Of a stretch of 64,000 nucleotides of DNA, positions 12,134 to 23,800 are shown piece after piece (positions within the stretch are counted from its first letter, which is position 1; each line of letters begins with the position of its first letter). Both the position numbers and the translations under genes were made by a program. The stretch lies in assembly GCF_907164915.1 (NCBI RefSeq), contig NC_061863.1, forward strand, positions 34,934,382 to 34,998,381, in the 5' to 3' direction. The notes under the pieces were generated by a model that was not told the origin of the DNA, searched no databases, and worked only from the letters and a program-made list of their open reading frames with translations. This stretch comes from Impatiens glandulifera (taxonomy: Eukaryota > Streptophyta > Magnoliopsida > Ericales > Balsaminaceae).

Positions 12134-15100
12134 AGTAAAAGTCATATCAATACATTTAAATCATGTGTTGATTAACTTTTTTATTTTCGGATATTTTAAG
12201 GAAAAAAAGTTTTTAATTTAAATAAGCGTTTTTTGGGTTGAAAAATAATCTTATCGTATTTGAAATATTTCTAAATTAATATTGGAATATTATGAATTAT
12301 TTGATTTTAAATTGTATTATTTTTTTAATTTATTCCTTTAGTTTAATCTAAACCTAGATTAGGTTTTGTAATATAAAAGTGATCTTAACCAGATATGAAT
12401 TATCGCAAACCTTATTCAAATATTATTTATAATATTTTATTATTTTATGTTATGTTGTATTTGTTTATAATAAGTAAAACTTATCTTAACACATTATAAA
12501 TTATTTTTAGATGTATTTTTTTTATATTTCGAATATTCTTAGAATATCGGGTATTTCTTTATTTAAAATAATAGTTTTTTTGGTTAAAAACATTATTTAT
12601 AGTATTTCAAAATACGATGAGTTTTCTCATTTATTTTGAGATATTACGTTTAATTTATTTTTAATTGCATTTTTTCATTTATTTTAATATAAACTAATTT
12701 ATTTTTGTAATATAAAAGGATTCTCATCTAAATGGACCAAACTTATTAGAATATTGTTTAACATATTTTATTATTTTAGGAGAGGTTATATTTTGATTTT
12801 ATTAAGTAAAAGTCATATCAATACATTTAAATCATGTGTTGATGAACTTTTTTATTTTTGGATATTTTAAGAAAAAAAGTATTTTCATTTTAATAAGAGT
12901 TTTTTGGGTTAAAAAATAATCATAACAAATTTGAAATATTTCTTAATCAATTTTGAATATTATGAATTATTTGATTTTAAATTGTATTATTTTTTTATTT
13001 TATTCCTTTAGTTTAATCTAAACATAGATTAGGTTTTGTAATATAAAAGTTATTTGAACCAGATATGAATTATCGCAAACCTTAGACGAATATTATTTAC
13101 AATATTTTATTATTTTATGTTAGGTAGTATTTGTTTTTAATAAGTAAATCTTATCTTAACACATTATAAATTAATTTTAGACGTATTTATTTTTTATTTT
13201 AAAATATTCTTAGAATATCGGGTATTTTTATTTAAAATAAGAGTTTTTTTTGTTTAAAAAATTATTTATAGTATTTCAAAATACGATGAGTTTTCTTAAT
13301 TATTTAACGATATTACGTTTAATTTGTTTCAAATTGCATTATTTTTAATTTAAACTAATTTTAGTTTTGTAATATAAAAGTAATCTCAACTAAATGGACC
13401 AAACTTATTAGAATATTATTTACCAAATTTTATTATTTTATGAGAGGGTGTATTTTGATTTTATTAAGTAAAAGTCATATCAATACATTTAAATCATGTG
13501 TTGATTAACTTTTTTATTTTCGGATATTCTAAGAAAAAAAATGATCTTAATTTAAATAAGAGTTTTTTGGGTTAAAAAATAATCTTATCGTATTTGAAAT
13601 ATTTCTAAATTAATATTGGAATATTATGAATTATTTGATTTTAAATTGTATTATTTTTTTAATTTATTCCTTTAGTTTAATCTAAACCTAGATTAGGTTT
13701 TGTAATATAAAAGTTATTTCAACCAGATATGAATTATCGTAAACCTTATTCGAATATTATTTACAATATTTTATTATTTTATGTTAGGTTGTATTTGTTT
13801 TTAATAAGTAAAACTTATCTTAACACATTATAAATTATTTTTAGACGTATTTTTTTTATATTTTAGAATATTCTTAGAATATCGAGTATTTTTATTTAAA
13901 ATAAGAGTTTTTTTTGTTAAAAACATTATTTATAGTATTTCAAAATACGATGAGTTTTCTTAATTATTTTGAGATATTACGTTTCATTTATTTCAAATTG
14001 CATTTTTTTAAATTTTTTTAATTTAAACTAATTTTAGTTTTGTAATATAAAAGTAATCTCAACTAAATGGACCAAACTTATTAGAATATTATTTACCATA
14101 TTTTATTATTTTATGAGAGGTTGTATTTTGATTTCATTAAGTAAAAGTCATATCAATACATTTAAATCATGTGTTGATGAACTTTTTTATTTTCGGATAT
14201 TCTAAGGAAAAAAATGATTTTAATTTAAATATGAGTTTTTTGGGTTTAAAAATAATCTTATCGTATTTGAAATATTTCTAAATTAATATTGGAATATTAT
14301 GAATTATTTGATTATAAATTGTATTATTTTTTTAATTTATTCCTTTAGTTTAATCTAAACTTTGGTTAGGTTTTGTAATATAAAAGTTATCTCAACCAGA
14401 TATGAATTATCGCAAATATTATTCGAATATTATTTACAATATTTGTATCTAATGTTAATGTTAGGTTATATTTGTTTTTAATAAGTAAAACTTATCTTAA
14501 CACATTATAAATTATTTTTAGACGTATTTTTTTATATTTTAGAATATTCTTAGAATATCGGGTATTTTTATTTAAAATAAGAGTTTTTTTGTTTAAAAAA
14601 TTATTTATAATATTTCAAAATACGATGAGTTTTCTTATTTATTTTAAGATATTACGTTCAATTTATTTCAAATTGTATTTTTTTAAATTTTTTTAATTTA
14701 AACTAATTTTAGTTTTGTAATATAAAAGTAATCTCAACTAAATGGACCAAACTTATTAGAATATTATTTACCATATTTTATTATTTTATGAGAGGTTGTA
14801 TTTTGATTTTATTAAGTAAAAGTCATATCAATACATATAAATCATGTGTTGATTAACTTTTTTATTTTCGGATATTCTAAGGAAAAAAAGTTTTTAATTT
14901 AAATAAGCGTTTTTTGGGTTAAAAAATAATCTTATCGTATTTGAAATATTTCTAAATTAATATTGGAATATTATGAATTATTTGATTTTAAATTGTATAA
15001 ATTTTTAATTTATTCCTTTAGTATAATTTAAACCTAGATTAGGTTTTGTAATATAAAAGTTATCTCAACCAGATATGAATTATCGCAAATCTTATTCGAA

Positions 15101-16400
15101 TATTATTTATAATATTTTATTATTTTATGTTAGATTGTATTTGTTTTTAATAAATAAAACTTATCTTAACACATTTTAAATTATATTTAGAAGTATTTTT
15201 TTATATTTTAGAATATTCTTACAATATCGGGTATTTTTATTTAAAATAAGAGTTTTTTTTGTTAAAATCATTATTTATAATATTTCAAAATACGATGAGT
15301 TTTCTCAATTATTTTGAGATATTACGTTTAATTTATTTTTAATTGCATTTTTTCATTTATTTTAATATAAACTAATTTTAGTTTTGTAATATAAAAGTAA
15401 TCTCAACTAAATGGACCAAACTTATTAGAATATTATTTACCATATTTTATTATTTTATGAGACGTTGTATTTTAATTTTATTAAGTAAAAGTCATATTAA
15501 TACATTTAACTCATGTGTTGATTAACTTTTTTATTTTCGGATATTCTAAGAAAAAAAGGTTTTTAATTTAAATAATTGTTTTTTGGGTTAAAAAATAATC
15601 TTATCGTATTTGAAATATTTCTAAATCAATATTGGAATATTATGAATTATTTGATTTTAAATTGTATTATTTTTTTAATTTATTCCATTAGTTTAATCTA
15701 AACCTAGATTAGGTTTTGTAATATAAAAGTTATCTCAACTAGATATGAATTATCGCAAACCTTATTCGAATATTATTTACAATATTATATTATTTTATGT
15801 TATGTTGTATTTGTTTTTAATAAGTAAAACTTATCTTAACACATTATAAATTATTTTTCGACGTATTTTTTTATATTTTAGAATATTCTTAGAATATCGG
15901 GTATTTTTATTTAAAATAAGAGTTTTTTTTTGTTAAAAACATTATTTATAGTATTTCAAAATACGATGAGTTTTCTTAATTATTTTGAGATATTACGTTT
16001 AATTTATTTCAAATTGCATTTTTTTAAATTTTTTTAATTTAAACTAATTTTAGTTTGGTAATATAAAAGTAATCTTAACTAAATGGACCAAACTTATTAG
16101 AATATTATTTACCATATTTTATTATTTTATGAGAGGTTGTATTTTGATTTTATTAAGTAAAAGTCATATCAATACATTTAAATCATGTGTTGATTAACTT
16201 TTTTATTTTCGAATATTCTAAGAAAAAAAGGTTTTTAATTTAAATAAGTGTTTTTTGGGTTGAAAAATAATCTTATCGTATTTGAAATATTTCTAAATCA
16301 ATATTGGAATATTATGAATTATTTGATTTTAAATTGTATTATTTTTTTTAATTTATTCCATTAGTTTAATCTAAACCTAGATTAGGTTTTGTAATATAAA
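12134..16400. repeat. AT-rich satellite array, ~670 bp unit, about 6.4 copies
   Basis: The marker AAATGGACCAAACTTATTAG recurs at about 12731, 13393, 14066, 14741, 15410 and 16082, giving periods of 662-675 bp. Within each unit two related halves of about 335 bp are visible. One half has CGGATATTCTAAG...GGGTTAAAAAATAATC, the other has TTAGAATATTCTTAGAATATCGGG...GTTAAAAACATTATT. Units are well conserved, with small indels and substitutions. No coding frame. The right edge runs into the N gap. Confidence 0.95.
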
Positions 16401-16500
16401 NNNNNNNNNNNNNNNNNNNNNNNNNNNNNNNNNNNNNNNNNNNNNNNNNNNNNNNNNNNNNNNNNNNNNNNNNNNNNNNNNNNNNNNNNNNNNNNNNNNN
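16401..16500. other. Assembly gap (100 N)
   Basis: Exactly 100 N, the usual placeholder for a gap of unknown size. It hides the end of ORF C, the polypurine tract and the 3' LTR of the element at 16501-27321, plus some satellite. By comparison with the complete copy at least about 3 kb is likely missing. Confidence 0.98.
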
Positions 16501-17876
16501 CCATTTGCCTTTTGAAGTTTTTCTATTACTCGCGGTGCTACGGTAGACACCGATCCTTCTTTGACATATTCTTCCTTAATCTTCCTGATACGCCTTCTTA
16601 ACTGTCGAAGATGACTTCTCGGTATCAGTAGGCAAGTTCGGCACTGTACCTCATGAATGGTACCGGATTTTGTGAGGCTTAAGATATTGTCTTCTACGTC
16701 CTCCAATCTGGCGAAGCAATCCTCTTGGTTCAAGTCCTTCATCATGTTATTATAGTTCGTGTTGAAGCGGTGCTCATGCCACTCCAAGTATAAGTTTATA
16801 ACATCTTCATTCCGCCTGATGATGCCCTGAAAGATATTCTGGGCTAATCTTTCGGCCTCGGCATCATCGGCTTCTTCCCTGCTGAGACCTTCATTATCGG
16901 CTCCCTCATGATTCCCTTCCCCACCCTCGGTGGTCTCAGGATTGAAGCTTTGTTCGGCATCTGTTGGACTTCGAGCCGAGAGATCGTCCTCATGGACCGT
17001 TTCATATTCGGTTCCCTCTGTTTCGGCTTCCTCATCAGCCCACTCCTCATCCTCTGGTTGTTGAGGTAGGTCTTCGAAAACTACCTTTTCTTTTCTCTTC
17101 CCTCCGGTGTTTTCTTTCGCCGGGGTCTTTTTCTTTGCGGCTTTCTTCTTTCGTCCACCTGTGGAGCTGGAAGCCGACGGCTTTCGTGGAAGAAATTGCT
17201 TTGATCGAATGATGCTGCGTTTTATTATCCCAACACCAGGACCGAGTTTGATCTTCAGATGTAAGAATATCTTACCGAGTTGTACAGCATATCCCCAAGA
17301 TCTGTCCGAGCCCGGTCTTACCATTTCCATAAGGTTGCTGAACACCGCCCTTGCCCAGTTAATCTCCGTTCTATCCATCAGACGAAAAATCATCTTTATT
17401 TTGTCCCTGGTTAGATTACTGAAGTTTCCTCCCCTTGCCAGGATCGCCCTGGCAAAGACGTCACATGCCGGAATGAGCTCCGGTCTCAGCGTCTGTTTCT
17501 TTCCGGATGTGGTAAGCGGTTCGTTGGTTGCCGATAGAAGTTGGCAGGCTGTTCTATATGTATCCTCGTCCATCTCTGCCATAGCATCCATGCCAGTAGT
17601 TGGGAGACGCAAACTCTCGGCCACTACTGCCTCGGTAATCTCTACGTGAGAACCGCACACCGTTGCGAGGATCCTGTCGTAGGAGACGGTTGCGGTTTTG
17701 AAGAACTCTTCTACCGCTTCCTTGTATATTATGTGAGGACCGTTAAGTAGATATTCCAAACCGGTCTCAATCAGCCGGTTAGCTACTTCTTTTGCCTCGG
17801 TCGTTCCATATTGCCGAATCTCCTCAAAATCTACTTGAGAATATAATTTGAACAATGCCGCATCACGACGACCCAT
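16501..17876 (-). CDS. Retrotransposon accessory ORF C (copy 1, cut by gap)
   Basis: Starts MGRRDAALFKLYSQVDFEEI at 17876 and stays open for 459 codons to the N gap. Residues ~1-215 form the domain shared with ORFs A and B: GLEYLL, EEFFKTA, a short beta-like segment, SLRLPTTGM, then INWARAVFSNLMEM and WGYAVQLGKIFL. It is followed by a lysine-rich stretch (~240-265), a long acidic stretch (~270-345) and a basic helical segment (RRRIRKIKEEY). The domain layout resembles the Pfam 'putative plant transposon protein' type (Transposase_32-like) found in many plant repeats; this match is from memory, not a search. Function unknown. Copy 2 shows the remaining C-terminal coiled-coil part. Confidence 0.75.
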
Positions 17877-18180
17877 GTTTTGAGGATTCTGAAAATGAAA
17901 GAAATCGGCTTCGAAGGATTTTAGAAGTGTAGAGAGAGAAAGTGAATTTGTGAGAATGAAGAGAAATATGACGAAGGCCCCCTTTTATAGGCGCGGTTTG
18001 GAAGCCAAACCGTCCCATCATGAATGGGCGGGAAATTTTCCCTCCAAAATGAAAAGACGTGGTATTGTACGAAACGGTGTGCGGTGTCTTTGGGCGGGAG
18101 ATTTTCCCTCCAAAGTCCTTTGCCTATGTCATCGGTCACGTAATCATTTCTTTGAGACCGAATGGCAGATCGGTTTCTAA
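17876..18180 (-). promoter_or_regulatory. Putative promoter and leader of ORF C (copy 1)
   Basis: On the minus strand GCCTATAAAAGGGGGCC (around 17978-17994) is a good TATA box about 105 nt before the ATG. A CT-rich leader (TTCACTTTCTCTCTC) follows. Further upstream the motif TTTTGGAGGGAAAATTTCCCGCCC occurs at 18026-18049 and a close copy at 18092-18114. The same layout is present in the other two cassettes. Promoter activity is inferred from sequence only. Confidence 0.6.
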
Positions 18181-18408
18181 GCTTATTCAGATATTTTGAT
18201 TTATCGGTGTTTTAACAGGTCTAAGCAGATTTTATAAACCGGACAAGTAAGCGGTTATAGATAGAAGATGTGAACCGGTTACTTAGATGAGTTTTCAAGG
18301 AATTTAAGAGGACTCGGTTATTTAAACTGAAATGATAATGAGATTCAGGAAATATTAGAAGAAGACTCGGTACATGAATAAGCATATAGAGACAATGTAA
18401 GATATAGT

Positions 18409-19113
18409 CTATTCAACAGGCATTCTCCAGATTCGTTCTCTTGCCGAAACACAGTTGAGAATGTTCGAGGAGGAGGCCGGTGTGCCCGGTCCGAACTCCG
18501 GTCGGTACCCAAGGATCAGCTTGCTGATATGCGGTGCATACCCGAGACCCTTCTTGGTCAGCACCATGTTCTTTAGGTTTTCCCAGATGACCGATGACCA
18601 GTTAATGGCCGATTTGCGAAGGATGTTGATCATGATATTGTAGGTATTCCTGGAATACCGTTGATTGGGAGATTGACATAGGATTGACCTGGTCACGATC
18701 TCGAGCAAGAGCTGACCGTGACTAGCAAGTTGGGTTTTTGGCCCAAACTGTGCCACCGGAAGATGAGTAGCCGACAGGTAAAGTGCGGTTTCAGTTCCCA
18801 CAGGGTCCTGAACGGCCGGGAAGTCAGAAAAACCCTCAGCGGGTAGATCGAAGAGTGAAGAAAATTCATCCTCGTCGATCCAAAATGTGTGGTCTCGGAC
18901 AGTCGAGACGATATACTTGCCCCTGATGCAGGCGCTTCGAAAGAAGGCCTTGACATCATCGATAAGGATAGGTCCGGCCTCCTCAAGAAATGGTTGAAGG
19001 CCGGATTGAACAAGAGAGTCATACATGATTCTTGTCTTGGTATCACAATTTCTTATTTCCGTGCATGAGTCGAAGTCGATGCACAGAAAATTTCCCAGAG
19101 TTCTGCTAGGCAT
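18409..19113 (-). CDS. Retrotransposon accessory ORF B (copy 1)
   Basis: 234 codons. The start at 19113 (MPSRTLGNFLCIDFDSC) is preferred over an in-frame ATG 35 codons earlier because the other two cassettes start here and the extra codons lie in the TATA/leader region. It is a single compact domain: TGL/SGLQPFLEEAGPI, VKAFFRSA, IVSTVRDHTFWIDEDEFSSLFDLPAEGFSDF, then RSILCQSPNQRYS, INWSSVIWENLKNM and GYAPHISKLIL. The positions of FF, LP..G, NW and GYxxxxxxL match ORFs A and C, so the three are paralogues. No signal peptide, membrane segment, zinc finger or catalytic motif is visible. Function unknown. Confidence 0.8.
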   Translation of the reverse strand: MPSRTLGNFLCIDFDSCTEIRNCDTKTRIMYDSLVQSGLQPFLEEAGPILIDDVKAFFRSACIRGKYIVSTVRDHTFWIDEDEFSSLFDLPAEGFSDFPAVQDPVGTETALYLSATHLPVAQFGPKTQLASHGQLLLEIVTRSILCQSPNQRYSRNTYNIMINILRKSAINWSSVIWENLKNMVLTKKGLGYAPHISKLILGYRPEFGPGTPASSSNILNCVSARERIWRMPVE

Positions 19114-19230
19114 GATTTTGGTATGGAGAGAGAGAGATTTTGTACTTTCAGGTGTGATGAAATGAGAAGGGAATGGCTCCTTATATAGGGTCGGTTTTTG
19201 GAGGGAAAATCTGTGCATTGATGGTCAGTT
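19113..19230 (-). promoter_or_regulatory. Putative promoter and leader of ORF B (copy 1)
   Basis: The minus strand has CCCTATATAAGGAGCC around 19178-19193, about 70 nt before the ATG at 19113, followed by a pyrimidine-rich leader. Just upstream is GATTTTCCCTCC, the same core as in the ORF C promoter but in the other orientation. The complete copy has the same arrangement. Confidence 0.55.
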
Positions 19231-19598
19231 TTGTTTTATTAAGGAAAAGAATCTTTTCCTTGTCAAATCACATGGGGAAGCGGCGGTTTGCAAGGCCCGA
19301 GGTAAATGGTAGTTGAAAAGTGACCAGATTAGTTGGGAGTTAAATATGCGGGTGGTTGGGAGTTATCTCATTAAATTGGATTATCTCATTAAATGCATTT
19401 AACACATAATGATATATATTAGATGGAGACCGAAGACGGTAGAGACAACACCGAAGATGACATACATAGATGATGAAGTTAAGGAAAGCACAAATAAAAC
19501 CGAAGTGGACGTGGATGATGCCGATATGGTCAGAGTTGAATAGTCTAATGGTGCATCCGGTACGTGAAGCAAAATGACCGGATGCAAGAATGAGTGAC

Positions 19599-20312
19599 TT
19601 AACGGTTCCTCCTCTCTTCAACCCGATCGTAGAACGAGTCGATGGTTTCCTTAGTGAACACTTGGCTGCGGTCCAATCCTTCGCCTGGACAGGTTGGGAC
19701 CCCGAGCTCTTCAAACAACCGGCTGATCTGGGGGATGAACGCCACCGACCTGGTACCGATTATCCAGATCAGGGTATCGAACATCACTCTGGACCAGTTG
19801 ACCGGCGTCCTTGTTATGATGGCCGCCATCATATTGAACGTTACCGTGCAATATGTGTAGGTTACATCTTTTCCGAGGATGCTCTTCCCAATTATGTCAT
19901 TGAGGAGCTGGTATTCAGCCCTCAAGGGATATTTGGAGCCATGATCATCGACGGGCTCATCTGACCAAGAGAGAGAGAGAGAGACCTCAGCCTTGGTGTC
20001 GGCTGGAGGATGGAGGTCCGTGAGCCCTTGTTTGGGCAGATTGAAGCACCGAGCAAAGTCTTGCTCGGTGAAGTCAAAGAGGGCACCCCCCACTTTTGAT
20101 TGAATGTGGGTGTTGAAGTAGGGTGTCCCACGGTACACCCTGGCATTGTTGAAAAACTCAATGACTGACTGAGGATAGATGAGTTGATTATCATCCAGGA
20201 AGTGCTGGAGGCCGGTATCCTCCAGTTGCTTGATCATTCGGTATAGATCATAGTGATCTGTACTGGAGCATGATTCGAAGTTCACTTGTAAGATGTTTGT
20301 AAAGATAGACAT
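19599..20312 (-). CDS. Retrotransposon accessory ORF A (copy 1)
   Basis: 237 codons from MSIFTNILQVNFESC to a stop at 19599. Domain features in order: DTGLQHFLDDNQLIY, VIEFFNNARVYRGTPYF, FDFTEQDFARCFNLPKQG, KSILGKDVTYTYC, TPVNWSRVMFDTLIWI and IPQISRLFEELGV. It is the first of three paralogous ORFs after pol. It shares about the same length and motif spacing with ORF B and with the N-terminal domain of ORF C. No catalytic or membrane motif is seen. Function unknown; a virion, movement-like or silencing-related role would be speculation. Confidence 0.8.
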   Translation of the reverse strand: MSIFTNILQVNFESCSSTDHYDLYRMIKQLEDTGLQHFLDDNQLIYPQSVIEFFNNARVYRGTPYFNTHIQSKVGGALFDFTEQDFARCFNLPKQGLTDLHPPADTKAEVSLSLSWSDEPVDDHGSKYPLRAEYQLLNDIIGKSILGKDVTYTYCTVTFNMMAAIITRTPVNWSRVMFDTLIWIIGTRSVAFIPQISRLFEELGVPTCPGEGLDRSQVFTKETIDSFYDRVEERRNR

Positions 20313-20853
20313 TTTGCCTTAGAGGAAGAAGGGGTGTTTTGCCTTAGTGATAGAGAGGGTGTTTTTTTGTCTTGTGAGTGTTTGAGTGAGAGAGTGCTCT
20401 CTTTAAATACTGGTTTAGGGGCTACCCTATTGTCCAGGCATTAAATGGAATGACATGTATTAGCTGCAGGATAAAAGGTTTTTCACCAAAATAGGTATGT
20501 TTGCAGTCTAGGTGTCGGTCATAGGCCTGAACCGTGAAAGATATCAAAAGATCTTCACGTCTTTCTAGGCGCGACCAGTTTTCTTTGAAAAGGCAACATT
20601 TCAGAACAGATATCTATAAACATTGGTAGTTGTTCCATATCTGTGAAATTCAAATAATCTGGGATGACCTGCTTCCGAACCGGTCAGTGATCAGTTGTCC
20701 ATCCCGATGCGGTTAGTTGGTGTTTCCACCAAGTAGCCGGTCGGTTTACTCTGTCTGATGAGCTGGGCGGTTCTTCCATAGGCATCTTGAGAATTCAAAG
20801 ATCAGCAGCTTAAGAAGAACTACTTGTTTTATCTGTCGAAACCGGTTTTCCTT
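20312..20853 (-). promoter_or_regulatory. pol-ORF A spacer with putative promoter (copy 1)
   Basis: The minus strand has CCAGTATTTAAAGAGAGC around 20396-20413, a TATA-like box roughly 90 nt before the ORF A ATG, followed by a repetitive CACTCTCTCACTCAAACACTC leader. The rest of the ~540 bp is non-coding and well conserved with 51118-51635. Confidence 0.5.
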
Positions 20854-23800
20854 TTAAGTGTCCTTAGGAAGGATCTGACTGATGTCGGTTAAACCGAGAG
20901 TAAGTCTAAATTGAGAGAACTTAGCTTCCTGTAGAGGCTTTGTGAAGATATCGGCTACTTGTTGATCGGTGGGTACGTATTCCAGCCGGATATGCTTCAG
21001 CGTGACATGCTCTCGAATGAAATGATGCCTTATGTCGATGTGCTTGGTTCTGGAATGGAGAACCGGGTTGTATGTAATCGCAATGGCACTTGTGTTGTCA
21101 CAGAAAATTGGGGACTCTTCGGCTGTGATGCCGAAGTCCTTCAGCTGCTGTTGGATCCAGAGAAGTTGAGAACAGCAACTTCCGGCCGCCAAGTATTCAG
21201 CTTCTGCGGTTGATGTAGCCACGGATGTCTGCTTCTTGCTATGCCATGATACCAGTCGGTCACCAAGGAACTGACATGTTCCGCTGGTGCTCTTTCTATC
21301 AATCTTGCACCCTGCATAGTCTGCGTCTGAGTAGCTCGTTAGATTGAATGATGAGTCCTTTGGATACCACAGACCGACATCAGGTGTGCCCTTTAGATAC
21401 TTCAGTATCCTCTTTGCGGCTGTGTAATGGGATTGCTTTGGATTTGCTTGAAATCTCCCACACACACCAACTGCAAACAGGATGTCCGGTCTGCTTGCTG
21501 TCAGATATAGCAGGGAACCGATCATGCCCCGGTATGCAATCTGATCTACTGATTGCCCTTCATCATCTCTGTCCAATTTAATGGATGAACTCATTGGAGT
21601 GGCCGCCGAGGAGCAGGTGTCCATACCGAATTTCTTTAGAAGCTCCTTGGTATATTTCGGTTGACTGATGAATGTTCCTTCCTTGAGTTGCTTAACCTGA
21701 AGACCTAGGAAGAAACTTAATTCTCCCATCATACTCATTTCAAATTTGTCAGTCATCATTTTTGAAAATTTGTCACAAAGCTTGGGGTCAGTGGAACCAA
21801 AAATGATATCATCTACATAGATTTGAACAAGTAGGATATGTTCCTTCTTTTCAAATTTGAACAAGGTCTTATCCACTGAACCGATGGTGAAATCATGCTC
21901 TAATAGGAATGCGGTTAGCGTATCATACCAGGCTCTTGGTGCTTGCTTTAGACCGTATAAAGCTTTGTTTAGTCGGTATACATGATTTGGAAATGCAGCG
22001 TTCTTGAAGCCGGGTGGCTGTTCAACGTACACTTCTTCACGTATATCACCGTTCAGAAATGCACTTTTAACATCCATTTGAAAAACTTTGAAATTTTTGA
22101 AAGCAGCAAATGCAAGAAAAATCCTAATGGCTTCAATCCTGGCTACAGGAGCAAATGACTCTTCAAAGTCAATGCCTTCTTCCTGTTTGTAGCCTTGAGC
22201 CACTAATCTGGCTTTGTTCCTCGTGACCAGACCGTCCTCATTGAGTTTGTTTCTGAATACCCATCTTGTTCCTATGACCGATTTATCTTTCGGTCTGGGA
22301 ACTAAGTACCAGACTTTACTACTCTCGAACTGGTTTAGTTCTTCTTGCATTCCCAAGATCCAGTCCGGATCTGACAATGCTTCATCTATTCTTTTCGGTT
22401 CAATCTGGGATATAAAAGCAGAGTTAAAATATCCTTCCAGAAGTTGACTCCGAGTTCGAACAGGTTCTGAAGGGTCACCTATAATTTGCTCAGGAGGATG
22501 TTTACTGTTTCTTCTGAGATTCAGTTCAAGGGTGTCTACCAAGTTACCGTTTAATTGATCAAGGCTAGACATGTCGGTAGGCTGACCAAGATTGTCAGAC
22601 CGACCGGCTTCCTCGGGTTGGACCGAAGTGTCAGCTTCCTGCTGTGAAACAGCTTGATCCGGCTGGGTATCAATATTACCCATTAGGTCATGGACAAATC
22701 CCCTGAAGACCGGGGTCTCATCTTCGCTATCAGAATGAATATCGTTATTTTCCAGTCTGTTATGAAGATCAAAGCATGAAGCAGTGTTGCTTTCAACCGA
22801 TTCATCGAAAACAACGTGAATTGTTTCCTCCATGGTTGCAGTTCTATTGTTATATACTCTATATGCTTTGCTTACTGAAGAGTATCCCAGCATAATGCCG
22901 GTATCGGTCTTTGCATCAAAAGCAGTGAGTTGGGTTTTACCATTATTATGAATATAACATTTACAACCGAAAATCCTGAGGTATTTAAGTTTGGGAACTC
23001 TGTTAAAATAAACCTCATATGGTGTTTTGTTGTGAAATCTGTTTATCAAAGACCGATTTTGTGTATGGCATGCAGTGTTGATAGCTTCAGCCCAATATTT
23101 CTGAGCAATGCCGGAGTCGGCTATCATGGACCGTGCGGCTTCCTTGAGAGTCCGGTTTCTTCTCTCGGCCAGGCCATTTTGTTGAGGAGTCCTGGCACTA
23201 GACAACTCGTGTCTAATGCCGGATTCATCAAGATATGCAGTTAATGTGCTATTAGTGAATTCGGTACCTCTATCGCTTCGAATGCAATTTATACGAGTTG
23301 ATTTTTCATTTTGCAGACGCTTAAGGAGGTTGATTAGGTTTGATACCGTTTCACGTTTAGATGGTAAAAATATTACCCATGTATATCTAGAATAATCATC
23401 AATAACTACCATGGTGTAGAGCATACCGCCCAGACTAATGACCTGAATTGGTCCAAATAAATCCATGTGAAGAAGATCTAGGCATCGGCTAGATTGGAGA
23501 TTTCCTTTGCTCTTAAACGATGACCTAGTTTGTTTACCCATCTGGCATGCTGAACAAACCTTATCCTGGTTAAATACTATATCTGGGATGCCTTCAACTA
23601 GTTTCTTACCACGAATGTAGTTTAAGGTTTTCATGTTTAGGTGGTTTAATCTTTTGTGCCATAGCCAGGTTTGATCAGTTTTAGCTATCATGCATATAGG
23701 GTGTTCTATTCTAGTTTTCCAGTCTACCTTGTAGATGTTACCTATCCTATTTCCGGTTAGTAGTACTATTCCTTGAGAGTTCTTAACTAAGCATGCATGT

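Noticed and set aside
12134..16400. Scaffold/matrix attachment region or replication origin
   Set aside because: AT-richness alone is explained by the tandem satellite; no specific origin signal can be shown from sequence.
17107..17649. 180-codon plus-strand frame opposite ORF C (and 47853-48428 in copy 2)
   Set aside because: Antisense shadow of ORF C. It is conserved only because the minus-strand coding sequence is.
19113..19218. Upstream ATG at 19218 extending ORF B by 35 codons
   Set aside because: The extension covers the TATA box and leader, and is absent in the other two cassettes, which start at MPSRT/MSHRI.
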